Shown piece by piece: positions 46,686 through 58,769 of a stretch of DNA of 64,000 bases. Position numbers and translations under genes: made by a program. Every line of letters starts with the position of its first letter. Position 1 is the first letter of the stretch. Where the stretch lies: contig VDMD01000005.1 of NCBI GenBank assembly GCA_007026445.1, forward strand, positions 1,054,001 to 1,118,000. Reading direction: 5' to 3'. Under the pieces are notes generated by a model. That model saw nothing but the letters and a program-made list of their open reading frames with translations, was not told where the DNA came from and did not search any database. The DNA comes from Schizophyllum amplum (taxonomy: Eukaryota > Basidiomycota > Agaricomycetes > Agaricales > Schizophyllaceae).

Positions 46686-47608
46686 CTACTCTAGCCCTAA
46701 GCGCTTCCTTTCAGCGCGCTCCCTCTCTAGCAGGGATGTCTTGTGCTCTGCATTCGATAGGGCATCGTCCCAGATAACAAAGAGCTCAGATAGCGCGTCA
46801 ACCTGAGAAGAGTCAATCACAGGCGGAGGATGAGGATGGAAGCCAAGCTGACGTGGGTGGCATGTCGTTCCATAAGGCCAGCGACGCGCCTTTCGAGATC
46901 GGTTGCACGCGCCGCGTCCTCTTCGTGGGCCTTGAGCAGAGTCAATAGTCTCGGCTTGAGGTCTTCATAGTCTAGAAACGCGTCAAGCGCACGGCGCTTG
47001 TGCAAGTATATGCGCACGCACCCCCAAGCTTGCCCGCCTCCGTTACACCCTTGCTCTCCAGCATCTCAATCTCGCGCATATCGCGGTCCGCCGCGCGCAC
47101 ATCCGGCTCCATCTCCGCTAGCAGCGCGTCGAGCTCCGCCGCGCTCATATTCTCGTACGCCGGCGCGTCCGCCAGCACGCCCGACAGCGCGAAGGACGGC
47201 GTCAGCAAGTGCGCGTGCTGGTCATCTGGCTGCAGTCCTCAGTCCCGCCAATCCCTATTCCCACCAATGAGGCGACGCACAGTTCTGCACGAACTTCCGC
47301 AGGCCTTCGTGCCCGTCCACTACGGTGTTGAGCCGCCGCTGAATGTCGTCCGCCGCGCGGACAAGGGTTTCGCCGTGCTTCAGGTCTTGCCTGCGCCCGC
47401 CCTGCTTGACGCCGAGCAGGATCGCCTCTAGCCAGCGCAGGCGGAGTTCAAGGGATAGCACTGGGTCAATAACCGCCGCTTGCTGCTTCTCTGGCAGTGG
47501 CCGTGGCAGCGTGGTTGCTCGCAGCGGAGACGATGGTGGCGGAGGAGTGTGCGTTGGCGGAGGTGGCGATGCCGGAGAGGACAGACCGGCCGAGAAAGTG
47601 CTCGCCAT
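46686..47608 (-). CDS. Dynactin subunit p22/p24 (dynactin 3) family
   Basis: The best start is ATG 47608 (MASTFSAGLSSPAS); an earlier in-frame ATG at 47725 exists. After a Pro/Ser-rich N-terminus come coiled-coil helices: LSLELRLRWLEAILLGV, DIQRRLNTVVDGHEGLRKF, HAHLLTPSFALSG, YENMSAAELDALLAEMEPD, REIEMLESKGVTEAGKL and VDALSELFVIWDDALSNAE. It ends AERKRLGLE with TAG at 46686-46688. This is the fungal dynactin p22 layout. Role: shoulder of the dynactin complex that links dynein to cargo. Three or four short introns. It lies 280 bp behind the ROG1-like gene on the same strand. Confidence 0.82.
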
Positions 47609-47889
47609 CGAGGGCGGCGACGAGGGGGGAGTTGAGGACGACAGGATTCTACGCTGCGCGTCGCCGAGGAAAACACTGCCGATGTGGGCCATCCAAGCAC
47701 AATGAGCGGACAAGGCGGGCGGCAACCATTACTTGCCACCTCGTTCGGCCGTTGCCGAAGTGGACCCACAACCTCTGTGTGCAAACCATTGAATATTCTA
47801 AAACTTAAGCTACTACTGGTGTGTACTACAGTATGTAAATGGTCCGCAGTCCACTCCTCAGTCCATCTATACTTCTCCTCGTCTATAAT

Positions 47890-49679
47890 CTAAAGGTCAA
47901 ACGAATCCGCCCAATGCCTGATAACCCCCTCCCCCCTCTTATGCCACTCAAAGTTCCGCACATCCCGCGAAATAATCACCGCATGCGCATTACGCACATT
48001 CTCAACAAATGCCCGCTCTTTGTGTATCGGCAGGGCGTTCAGCGCGACCGCCATCTTCCGCTGCAGCGGCGCGATCTGCGCTACGGACTTCGGCGTCGTC
48101 TGCTTGCGCTTCTTGGCCTTCGGGTGCACGTTGCCTTTGTCCGTCGCACTTGCACGCTCAGTCGCACGAGTGTCCTCATCGTCGCTGGCGTCGGGGGATT
48201 CCTGCAGCGAGCCCGAGTCCTCCATCATGTCCGCAACGGTGTCCTCGACGTCTTTCTCCAACCTGGCCACGATCTGCATCAGCGTCTCGCCCCGGGACGG
48301 CCCCGACTCCAGCAGCTTGATGCGCCGCCGGGACTTGCGCGATGATAACCCCAAACGCAGCAGGGCCAAAGATATGAAGATGGGTATGAGCAGAGGTAAT
48401 GCCACGTAGACGAACTGCAGATGTGGTGAGTACTGTCTCGCTTCGCTAGTACATAAGATGAGCGCACGATGTTGATTGGGAACGTGTCCACCTTGGTGGC
48501 AAAGGTATCCTCATGCTGGGCGCTTTGAGACTTTTGAACCACGCGGACGTGAACTTGTGGGGCTTTGGCTCAGGTGCAGGTGGTTCGTCGGGGAGGTCCC
48601 AGGATTTGAGCAAAGGGCTATACTTTTCGTCGTATTCTCTGCACGAACCGAGTTAACACTATCCAGAGAACCAGAAACAGCCCACTCACATAGTCATCCG
48701 TTGTTGTTGTACTCCATGAACGGGTCCTCTAGCTCGATGCATGCAGTGATGTAGGGAACAGTCATGTCGTTGATCCTGTAGGATTCAACATAATCCAAAC
48801 GAAGAAACAGCACAAGACTCACGCATTGGCATATATTCTGATATGTCGGAACGCTTTCAAGGCCTGGTAGAACACGCGCTCTGTAAGGGTAGCGTTCAGG
48901 TACGTCGTTCGCCATGCAGGCACCCCACATACCTGGATCTGCCATAACCTCCAGCAGCGGCCTGCCCTTCGCTGACCATTTGTCCACGAAGTAGAACTGC
49001 TCCCCGTTCGCGAAAGCAGCGTGGGCCCAATTGAGTGCGACAGACGGGAGAAGAAGGTGTCGTATCTGTGTGCTATGTTATGACATGGATGGGACGTGGC
49101 CCCCAGAGGGAGCGCACCTAAGCAACCCAAGGTGCGGTGTAGCGACGGTGTTGAAGTTCATGGGGGTGATGTTCTCGAAGAAGCCTTGCTGCTGTAAGAT
49201 TCTGTGAATGGCAGTCAGCAGTCGTAAGTAAGACATGCGAGCATGATAGTTAGAGAGCGCACCCGATGACATAGCGCGAAATGAGCCCCCCTAGACTGTA
49301 CCCAGTGATCGAGAACCGGGTTACGGTGTCGCCCTTTTCCTCCAGCGTCTTCACCTGGTCCTTGATCTACTTGAGGTGTCAGCATCCCGCGTAGCAGCGG
49401 ACGCCCGCCACCCCCACGCACCTCCTGCGCAACGCGCTCACCGCCCCAGTCGATCCCATCGTAGGTGTGCTCCTCGCTATTCGTGTTTGCCAGCAGCACG
49501 CTCAGTCGCGTCCCGTCTTCACTCGGTTCGGCCTTGACCTCCTGGATGATGCGGTACAGCTCGCCCAGGTGGCCTGTATGGGCGTGCGTCAGCCTCCGCC
49601 GCAAGTAGTATCGATCAGTGCACGCACCAGGATTGCCCCACATGCCGTGGACGAGGACGAGGAGATGGACGGGGGACAT
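47890..49679 (-). CDS. ROG1-like DUF676 lipase/serine esterase
   Basis: Starts at ATG 49679: MSPVHLLVLVHGMWGNPG (oxyanion segment) leads into HLGELYRIIQEVKAEP. The nucleophile elbow is FSITGYSLGGLISRYVIG (Ser of GYSLGG). Next come FNTVATPHLGLLR, RLSHSIGPTLLSRTGEQF, and INDMTVPYITACIELEDPF with the Asp/His region. A membrane helix YVALPLLIPIFISLALLRL lies near 48.4 kb, followed by a basic, Ser-rich tail ending RHWADSFDL at 47890. Family role: lipid-droplet or mitochondrial membrane monoacylglycerol/phospholipid hydrolysis in yeast relatives (Rog1, Lpl1, Yor059c). Many short introns. Same strand as the dynactin gene. Confidence 0.88.
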
Positions 49680-50110
49680 CGTGTGCTACGGTGGATTCGA
49701 CTGCGTGCAAGGATTTGAGAAGTCTGTTGTCAGACTTCGGTGGATCTATACAGTGCTTCAGGATGTTGTAAGCGATGTGCAGAATGAAGGATTGTGGTAT
49801 ACTTCTAAGCGTTGGTGGAGAAGAACAGACAAGGGACCGAACTGGACTTGATTGAGGGCCGGTAAGTAAGCAGGCGCACGTCAGATCGGCGAGGACAATG
49901 ACGGAAGTCAGCCGGCACGGCAGCGCAGTTGCGTTTAGGCGCCCGTCAGCGTGACCCGGCCGTGACCGTTACTTCACGTGAGCCACTTTCAAGAATAAGA
50001 ACCCGGATCACCCTCAGAAGCGTGAGCAGCTTTAAGAATCAAGCATCCCAAGGCTGCACTTACTCAATCAAGCAATACAAGATATATCGTAGATATGCAC
50101 TGCAGATACT
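49680..50110. other. Intergenic between ROG1-like and Ppo genes
   Basis: About 430 bp. It holds the ROG1-like promoter and the Ppo 3' flank. No gene or repeat recognised. Confidence 0.4.
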
Positions 50111-53100
50111 TCACGCGTCGAACTGCAGCACCGTTAGCTCAAGGGCAAGACTATCGCAAGGCTGACCCACCTGCATCATCATCGACACTGGCCAAGGCGA
50201 GGTGACCATGTTCTTGTCGAGGTAGGCGTAGTGCAGGGCCTTGCGGTCATGCGCCCTGAACCTGCGGACCGATGGCGTGAGCTTCGCTCTGGTTGTTCAT
50301 CTTTCGGAGGACAACGCACCTCTGCAATAGGCCCGACTGCCCGATCGTACGCTTGACGTTGTCGTGGCTGAAGATGACTCCAATGACCTCCGCGTATATC
50401 TAGAAACGGGATGATAAGTCAGAAGCTGCCTCGCATCTGTCAACCCGCTGCGCACCTTCATTGCCAGATCTTGTCCCAGAAGCGAGGTCGACCCGTCTAT
50501 GAGCACATACTTGTCCTTGGCCGCCCAATTTTGACCTCCGACGCCGACGGGAAGACAGCCTCATCTTCGTTCGCAGCCAGAACATCAAGGTAGACGCGCC
50601 CGGTCTCCTTCACGTGGATGTTCTCGACTATCTGGTTTTGGACGGCGACACCTGAAGAACGTAATTAGATGAACTTGCATACACGCAACCCAACTCGGCA
50701 TACGCTGCATGCATCGAACAGGCGGGTCGTGACGCAGGGCCTCCAGGATGTACCCCTCGAGATCCTGGGGCTTGGCCGCCTTCGCGAACGCGTCAACATG
50801 CGGCGGGCAAGGCTCGTCACGCTTGTGAGGGCCGAGGTAGGCGTTGACGACGTTCGTCAGAGCTGTTAGGTAGCATGAGCACTCCTTCGCCCTGCCACAA
50901 ATGAGACGAAGACCGTACCCAGCGAGATATCCACCACCGACACCATGATAGCCAGTATCGTGTCCGCCAGCGCCGAAGACGACGGCGCGAGCTGCTGTAG
51001 CCGCCTCACGAGCTCGTCGTGCTCGGACTTCTTCGCCGGCTTGGCCCATGGCATCTTGGACATGATGGCGCCGATGACCTGCATGACATGTACATGTTAG
51101 CGCTGCCTTTAATATCGCGCCCAAACCGCCGAGTTCAGTACAGTCCAGCGCACCTTCTGCGGGAAGGTGTTGTTCAGATGGCTCGAGATGTGGCCCAGCA
51201 GCTCCTCGACGTGCTTGCGGACCCTGCACTCGATCGTCTTGACCCTGGCGGGCTCGATGTCGAGGTAGATGAACCTGTGATTGACGTTGAATCCCCTAAT
51301 CGGCGCGCAAGGAATCTTCGACTACGCACTCGTAGATCTCGGCAAGCATGCTGTAGAACTCGTCGACCGTGTACACGCCGTCCGATTGCGTCGTCTCCTT
51401 CAGTTGGATCCCCGCCTACAATGTTCGTGTCAGGACCGTATAGCTGCGAAATACAGCAATCCGTACCAGCTCGTTCGCGACCCAAAGCGCGGGCAGCGGC
51501 CTGAGCACATCGCGGACAATGTCGATCACATAGGACCGCGTTCCTGGTAGAGGACATCCGTGGAGACTGAGCAGATGCTCCGTCGTCGTCTTGAAGTACT
51601 CGACGATCCCGGGAGCGATGTCTCGCGCCTGGAAGATCTTCGCGATCTTCGCCTGCTGCTCCTTGCCACGATAACCAGCGGGAACCTGCACCCACATCAG
51701 CATCCACCCCTTACAGACATCCCCGTTACTCACGTCAACCCGTCCTTCCCCCTCACCCTCCTCGCCAGCGCCCCCGCCGGCGACACAAACGCCCCACTCC
51801 CCAGCACCTCTCGCACCCCACTATGCGTTTCGATCGTCAGCCCCGGCGCCATCGGCTCCGGCCTTGCCATGCTATAATCCTTTCCTTTCCGAGCTTCTTC
51901 AGCACGACGCCCATAGCCTGCGGCGTCATGAGCGGGAAGAATCCGTACACGCTGTCTTCGGTGAACTGTCCGGGGAGCGTGCGGAGGAAGAGGCGCGCGA
52001 GGACGGAGCCGAAGCCGTGCGCGTCGTCGTCACGCTGGCAATCGGCGAAGCCCCAGGCGGTGAGGTTGAAGGGGGTGAAGTCGTGTGTGAAGAAGCGGTC
52101 GCCGCGCGTAAGGGCGACGGCGTCGCTGAGGATAGCGCGGGAGATGGTGTAGCCTGGAGAAAAAGACGTTAGGTATATGAAGGCGGCATCGAACGAAGTA
52201 TGCACCTGGGCAGAGACCTGCGCCTTCGACAACGGGCTTGGCCTCTTCGGCCTGGAGACCGACGTAGAGCTCGAGTCGCTCGATATCACCGTAGAGCGTC
52301 TTCGCAGCATTGGCGATCTCGGGGTCGGAGTTCCATTCCAAGAACGTAGCATAGGCTGTCCTTGCCGTCTGTCATATTTCATGACGTGCAGAGGAAGAGG
52401 ACGCACGCTTTAAGCCAAGGAACTAAAGAAGATCGTCAGTCATCGGTGCATGCTGCGTGTAAGTCTGAGTAGCTGCGTACCCGTCTGAAGTCGTTCATGG
52501 AGCAGACGCCCCACTTTCTGTTCTGCTCGATGCCCATCGTCTCATGAAGACGCATGACAGCTGGCGTGCCGCGTGCCCTGAAAGCCCCCGCAGGTGTCTC
52601 CGTCCTGCTCAGCGCGTCAGAGGCCGGCCTGCTTGTGACCTTCATCACTGCGAACACGCACGCATTATGGAGAATATCTGCCAGCTGCTCGTCCTTAAAC
52701 GACCCGTCCTCCTGCCTTTGCATATTCCCGAAGGTCCAGTGTGTGAGGTCTGGCCCGACTTCCTTCATCATCTTCACTGCGCACATCTTGAAATCGTTGC
52801 TCGTGATCTCCTCTGCCTTCTTATCCGGGAACTCCTTCGCCATGACCTTCTCGACCCAAGCCTCGTCGTGGACGCTGGTCGTCGCGTGCCAGCGGTAGAG
52901 GCAGTTGAACTACCACCGAATTAGTGGCGTGGCGTCAGCGGGACAGAACGAAGCTCACTTCAACACTGCAGGCATTCCCCTTGCCGCGCTCGAAGACGGA
53001 GTGATCCTCCAGACGGAGTTCCTGTTGTAGATTCAGCGAGGCTGTAGGTCCATCCATGATAAATATGCTAGCGTACGCTGAAGGGGTCGAGGGTCCAGCT

Positions 53101-54661
53101 GCTGCCCTGCCGCACCAGGCCGAGGATGCAGTGAACATAGTCCGCGAAGACAGCTAAGTTCCGTATCAGCCGCCAGTTCACTATCCTTAACAGCATCAAT
53201 TTCTCGCTAACCTGAGCCGAACCAGCCGCAGTTGATGAGCCTGGCAGTCTGGAAAATCTCCTCGTCTTGCTCCATCAGCGCCTTTTCATCGTCCACGAGC
53301 TCGCTGGGGTCAACCCATCGCTGCCGCTCGTTGATTTCCAGGAGCTTCGTCGCGATGTACTTTCGTGAGGAGTCAGCACTCGTTCCCCAACCGACAATAT
53401 AATGCCCTCACGTTATGGTTCCGGCTAAAGCAAACCAAAATTGCACAGGTCGCCGGCGGCAGTAGCAACAGCCGATCCTCCGCAAATGCGTCCTTGTGCA
53501 GCATCCCGAACCCCTTCTTATCGCGTACCTTGTCCTGCGTCGCCTGGTCATGGCCGTACAGCGGAGACAGGTCGACGTAAGACGACGTCTCGTTGATGTT
53601 CACATCCTGGTGGTTAGTGCGGAATACCCTGTAAAGCCACCAGAGTCAGTTGCGCGCCGCTCCGTCGGGATCCGCGACCCTTACGTGTGGATGACGAGCG
53701 CGGCGAAGCCGAACATGAGGGACGAGAGGCCCGCGGGGTGTTCGACGAACTTGGATTGGGGTCAGTGGGGGGCGGCGGGCTTGAGTCATGGTTGTCGTAC
53801 CTTCTCCCGCTTGAGCAGACTAGAGGGACGGTCAGCGGACGGAAATGGAGCCTGGATGACAATACCTACGTATCAAATATGAGGCCCGGGTCCGGGAGTA
53901 GGTGCGCAGGAAGAGGATGCGTTTGCGCAACGCTGCGCGAGTACGGGACGCCCGCCTTGCCCAATTGCGGGAGATCTGGGTTGTTGTAGGAGCCGTCGGC
54001 CTTGCGCCACGCATATTCGTTCCCCAGAGACGTCGCGGGCGGGTGAGGCAGGTCGTTGTACACTGATGGATACTTGGGTTAGCGTCACATAAAGAGAACG
54101 TAATCGAGCCCGTACACATCTTGATGACCTCGTTCTGTGCCGCCTTCTGGAAAGACTGAGACTTAACGTTCGCGATGAAGTTGAGTCCATGCTCGAGGAG
54201 CATCTTCCGGTCGTCGAGGCTCTCCTTGTGTCTTATGAAGTCGGCGGCGGCGGCCTAAATACAGACATCATTGTCCGTGCGTCCGGGAGGTCAGCGATCC
54301 GGACGTACGATGGTGGAGGGTTCCTGGTAGCCGCCAAACAATTTCTGCTTGCCGTGAGCGCGACTCAGCTCACACATGGACGAGGGACACGTACGGCCTC
54401 TCTGTAGATTGACGGCTCCTGGTCGGTAGCCGCGATATACGCAGAGTACTTTCCATTGCTAGTACCGGCGGCTGCAGATGCGTTCGTCGAGCTGCCATTC
54501 GCTGATGGCCCGTTCGTTGTCGCATTCGCTGTAGTCGCGTTCCCAGTTGTCGTGCTTCCCTTTTTCTGGAGCCCCACCTCATCGGCATACGCGTTGTCAA
54601 GAGGGATATAGCGACGGACCAGATCGTTCACACCCGACAGTCTCCTCTTGAGTGACTCCAT
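50111..54661 (-). CDS. Ppo/linoleate diol synthase-type fatty-acid oxygenase (heme dioxygenase plus P450 domain lacking the heme Cys)
   Basis: Starts at ATG 54661 (MESLKRRLSGVNDL). The N-terminal cyclooxygenase-like heme peroxidase half has LPHPPATSLGNEYAWRKADG, TVFRTNHQDVNINETSSYVD, LSPLYGHDQATQDKVR, LIN-CGWFG, and FNCLYRWHATTS, which carries the catalytic Tyr and proximal His (YRWH). Then come GTPAVMRLHETMGIEQNRKW, AEEAKPVVEGAGLCPGYT and FADCQRDDDAHGFGS. The C-terminal P450 half follows, with LEGYILEALRHDPPVR (ExxR, K-helix). The heme loop reads DKYVLIDGSTSLLGQDLAMK: there is no cysteine where the heme thiolate should be. The protein ends in SPWPVSMMM plus QFDA through a last intron (stop at 50111-50113). 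About 20 short introns. Family role: 8- or 10-dioxygenation of linoleate and psi-factor oxylipins. Confidence 0.9.
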
Positions 54662-55590
54662 ATCTTGTTGGTACGCGCAAGTCAGTCAACGCGCGTTGGA
54701 AGAGGGGGAAAACGAAGAGCAGCGCTAGTGAGCCTACTTGTATGCCTTCAGACGCACGGCAACCGAGCAAGATGTCATGGGTGTCATGCCTCGAGCGAGT
54801 GGACGTCGATTAGGCGACGATGGCGCGCTTTGAGCGACTGGAAGGAAAGCGAGAAGCGGGTGGCAGCCTTCCAGCGATGTTCTAGTGCGGAGACCGAGAG
54901 CGAAGAGGTGAGCGCATGATCGTTCGCTATGCTGTAGTCGAGGTCTCTTACCCACTGCGCGGCCCAGTGATGGACGTGAACAGCAAGGACGTGTTGATGC
55001 GTTGACCTACCTAGTATTGTATGTCACTGTCTGAGCTCACTGTGACGCACTGGACTTTGGAGGACTGGGCGTCAGAGAGCAGGTTAAGGATCTTCGAGAG
55101 ACTCAACTGATCAATGCAGGCCAGCGCACCCGAGCTTCGATGTCGGCTGCCTTACCAGGCGCCTCAGCAGATGCGGAGGTTCACTTACTCATGGGCACGG
55201 TGGAGACATAATTCGAGATGTCAGTCCACTCGTGGGGAGACCATGCAAGGCTGCTCTTGTTGTTACCTAACGATGACGACCTAAATGAGAGCAGCAGAAT
55301 ACCAGAGACCACAGCAGACCTAACAAGGTTCTTCTTGCCCAAACCAAACGAGGGAGAGGAAGGCCAGATATGATACACGAAAAGCTTGTTGTAGTTTGTA
55401 CACATTATAATATGTGAATGGTAGAATAGCGTCTGTGAGTGCGATGAGCCATCGGAGGAAGGGAAATATACCACAAGGACTCACTAATTCCAAGAAATAC
55501 AACCGAAGACGAAAGTGGAACAGATCCGGGAAAGGAACGCGCGCGAGTAGGAGGAAGTGCGCGGGCGAGTCGAGAACGGGCACACGCCGC
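54662..55590. other. Intergenic between Ppo and F-box genes
   Basis: About 0.9 kb. The minus frames at 55181-55474 and 55320-55787 show no domain. It presumably contains the Ppo promoter. Confidence 0.4.
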
Positions 55591-57470
55591 CTAAAAGGCG
55601 GGCAAATATGCGGCATACAGGTCGTCGTCGTAGTCCGAGTCGCCCGGGTAGCCGAAATACCCGTATTCGTAGTCGCTGTATCCCCCATCTTCATCCAGGT
55701 AGTCCTCGTCCTCACTATAGCCCTGCACGAGCTCGTCCCACTGCACGTCCACAACGACCTCCTCCAGCCTGGCCACCGCCTCCTCATCGATATACTTACA
55801 CTCCATCAGCCTCAACTCCGTCACCGGCGCCCGGCACTCCTGCCGCCACATTAAACAGTCCAGCAACTCCTCCAGCGTCGCGTCCTCATCGTTGAACTCC
55901 TCCTCAACGACATAATCGCTCCGGAACGAGAACTCCTCCAGCGCGAGCGACCTGAGCGACGGGATCCACACCTCGCGCGTGCGCTGCGGGCGCGACGTCG
56001 CAAGCGCGCTGATCAGCTCGCGCGCGCTCGCGTCGTCGCCCACCACCGTGATGCTCCGCAGCTTCGGCGACGCGCCCAGCGCGCCCTTCCACTTCTCCAC
56101 ATCGATGTACTCGATGCGCCGCACCTGCACCGCGCGCAGGTCGCGCAGCGGCAGCGCGCGGAACACGTCGTGCATCACCGCCGCGCCGATGCCGGGCGTG
56201 TACTGCTGCCACGAGAGTTCGAGCTTGAGGAGCGGGACGGCGGCGGTGTTGGACGCGGAGGCGTGCGCGCGCATGGTGACGGAGTGCACGGAGTAGCGGT
56301 CGACGATCATGCTGCGGATGCGCTGCTTGTCGGAGCCGAGGCGCTTGAAGGTGGGGAAGAGGGCGGAGAAGTCGCGGCCAGTCTTGGAGTCGCCGCGAAT
56401 GACAAGGTCGAGGGCGGCGGTGGGGGGCATCTTGAGCGCGTCGAGGATGGTGGCGCACTGCAATGTGGTCGCATGTAGGTGTAGCGAGCGCAGCTTTGAG
56501 AGACCGATTGAGCCCGAGGCCGGTGAAGGACCACCACCAGACGGTGTTTCGCACACGGCCTCGGGCTCAGAGGTCTGCAGGAAATCTTCTAGCCACAGCA
56601 AGCGCAAGTTGGGCATCTTGGTCAAGATGTCCATCATTTGTTCAAGGCTCGGACGGTTCGCGTGTGGGATCTTGGATATCTTGAGCGACGTTAGGCCAGA
56701 GAGAATGTCGGATTTCCAATTGATTCGCGTTCGAATGAGTTCCAATCTCCTCAGACGCGGTGTCTCACCAGCCAGGAAGTCGTCCGCTAGAGGGAAGCCT
56801 TCGTCGGTCACATAATAGCTCGAGCGTGGGTTCGCGTGGATAACGAGGGACTCCAGGAGCGGCGCCGGGGTAGTGAGGGGCGTGCATAGGCGCTGCAATG
56901 TGGATGGGACAGCGGTAATGTGAAGTTCGCTTATGCGATGGATTTGCTGAAGTGCACTGGCGACCGCGTCCACGGCCTTGGGTGTCATGTAGGACGTATC
57001 CGTGCGTATTGACAAGGGTGCCATCTTGGACCGATGCAGCATTTCGAGGCCCCATTTCTGGCTGGGCTGGAAGCTGGGCGCACTCCACAAGCGCGGGCAG
57101 TCCAGCGCACAGTCCCTCCAGTATCTACAGACGTGAGAGACTGCGAGACGTTAGTAAGGTTCACATTCCAGCAACACTGAGCGCACCCTTGGTCCATTCC
57201 AAGCTCATGCCATTACTGTAATCACTCTGGCCCTGACGCGAGATGTGCACGAAGACGGTGCAGAGGATCTCTGGGGCAGGCGAGCGATGGCGGCGAGTGT
57301 ATTCCGACGCGCTTTAGCGCGCGGATCGCCTCTTCATGTTTCTCAATCTCATCGTCCAGGACGCTCCGCGCCTCCCGGATGCACTTCTCCTCGCTGAAAG
57401 GGGTGACATCCTCCAGTGCTGCGCTGCTGGTGAGCGCCAGAAGGAGCCTGTTGCTGCGTACTGCACGCAC
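55591..57470 (-). CDS. F-box/LRR-like protein gene with two apparent one-base frame breaks in the F-box
   Basis: This is the common agaricomycete F-box layout. It starts at ATG 57470 with a coiled N-terminus (LDDEIEKHEEAIRALK), then RRNTLAAIARLP and PEILCTVFVHISRQGQSD (F-box). A short intron precedes VSHVCRYWRDCALDCPRLW. From there a 500-codon exon (stop at 55591) carries leucine-rich segments such as LRRLELIRTRINW, LTSLKISKIPHANRPSLEQM and LRLLWLEDF, ending in an Asp/Tyr-rich acidic tail. Two frame slips, at about 57309-57322 and at the 4-G run in 57271-57280, separate the pieces. Each fits a single missing base. Either the F-box is broken (pseudogene), or the assembly has indels, or translation starts later. 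Family role: substrate adaptor in SCF ubiquitin ligases. Confidence 0.7.
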
Positions 57471-57660
57471 TGTTCATGTTGTCGGCGCTAGCTCTGCTGG
57501 CCTCGGGACCATCAACCCAGGCGCTCTACGGTCCGTGAATGAAGTCTGCGCCGGTGCAGCGGCTGCAATGGCGGTAGATGAGGAGGAGCAAACAAGAGCA
57601 AAAATCTATTGCCATTGTTTTCCGTTCGGGTGCGGCACGTGTCTGCATTCACCTACCATC
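57471..57660. promoter_or_regulatory. Short divergent promoter between F-box gene and COPI epsilon
   Basis: About 190 bp between the minus-strand ATG at 57470 and the plus-strand ATG at 57661. No coding sequence of its own is seen. Confidence 0.4.
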
Positions 57661-58769
57661 ATGGAGTCCAGCGAGTTGTATCATGTCAAGCAGCAGTTCT
57701 TCCTCGGTAATAATTATTTCTTTTTCCTCCTGCAGTCATCTCAACGTATTCGCAGGCGCATACAAGACGCTCATCGACCTCACATTGCCCGATCCATCCT
57801 CGCCAGACTACATTCCCACTCTGCTCTACCAGGCGCGCGCCCACATCGCGTCCGATGACCCCAGCGCCGCGATATCTCTCATCCCAGAGGACGAGGAGAA
57901 CGTTGCAGTGAAAGCCGTCGCCGCGCTCGCGCGATACGTGGCCGCTTCCGCGGACGAGGACAAGGACACTGCACTCGAGGCGCTGCGCGACCTTCTCGTC
58001 GAGATCGAGGGAGACGACGCAGAGGGCAGCGACAAGGACAAGGCACTAGTGCGCGTCATTGCTGGCACCGCATTCGCGCGCGCAGGCGAGATCGAGGAGG
58101 CTCTCGACGCGCTCGGCTCAGAAACTGAGGATCTCGAGGCGTACGTGGCCGTCCCATAATCATTCATCTCCACGCTAACCTCACTCCCCCAGCGTCGCCG
58201 TCCTCGTCCACATTTACCTCTCCATCAACCGCCCCGACCTCGCGCGGCGCGAATTCGAGCGCGCCAAGCACTGGGCCGAAGACGATCTCCTTCTCCAGCT
58301 CATCGAGTGCAACATCGGGCTCGCCACGGGCAAGGACGCGTACGCAAACCCCCAGTCCTTCTACACCGAGCAGCTCGGGAACCCTTCGCTGAGCTCGCCG
58401 CACATCCTCACCGCGCGCGGCGTCACGCGCATCCTGCGCAACGAGTTCTCCGCCGCGCGCTCGGATTTGGAGGAGGCGATGCAGCAGAAGAACGACGATG
58501 CGGAAGCGCTGGCGGCGTACACTATTGCTGTCAGCCTGGCGCCGCAGCAAAAGGGCGAGGCGGATGAGCTGTTCGTGTACGTGTCTATTCATGTCTGCCT
58601 GCCTCGTATACCTCAATACTCCACTCATCGTCCTGCTTACCCTCTTCACAGGCGTTTACAATCGGAATACCCAACACACCCATTAGTCACCGACTTGGCT
58701 GCGAAGGCATCCCTCTTCGACGAGTTTGCGGCGAAGTTCGATGTCCCTCCGATTGCTGCTGCCGCCTAG
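57661..58769 (+). CDS. SEC28: Coatomer (COPI) subunit epsilon
   Basis: Starts at ATG 57661 (MESSELYHVKQQFFLG) and ends with TAG at 58767-58769. Four exons: the first intron carries a T/C-rich tract and ends before GAYKTLIDLTLPDPS, the second follows EDLEA, and the third follows GEADELF. The TPR-like helices match the epsilon-COP family: LLYQARAHIASDDPSAAIS, VAVLVHIYLSINRPDLARRE, LLLQLIECNIGLATGKDAY, FYTEQLGNPSLSSPHILTA, RGVTRILRNEFSAARSDLEE and LQSEYPTHPLVTDLAAKAS. Length is about 300 residues, as usual. Role: B-subcomplex of COPI on Golgi-to-ER vesicles. No break seen. Confidence 0.93.
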
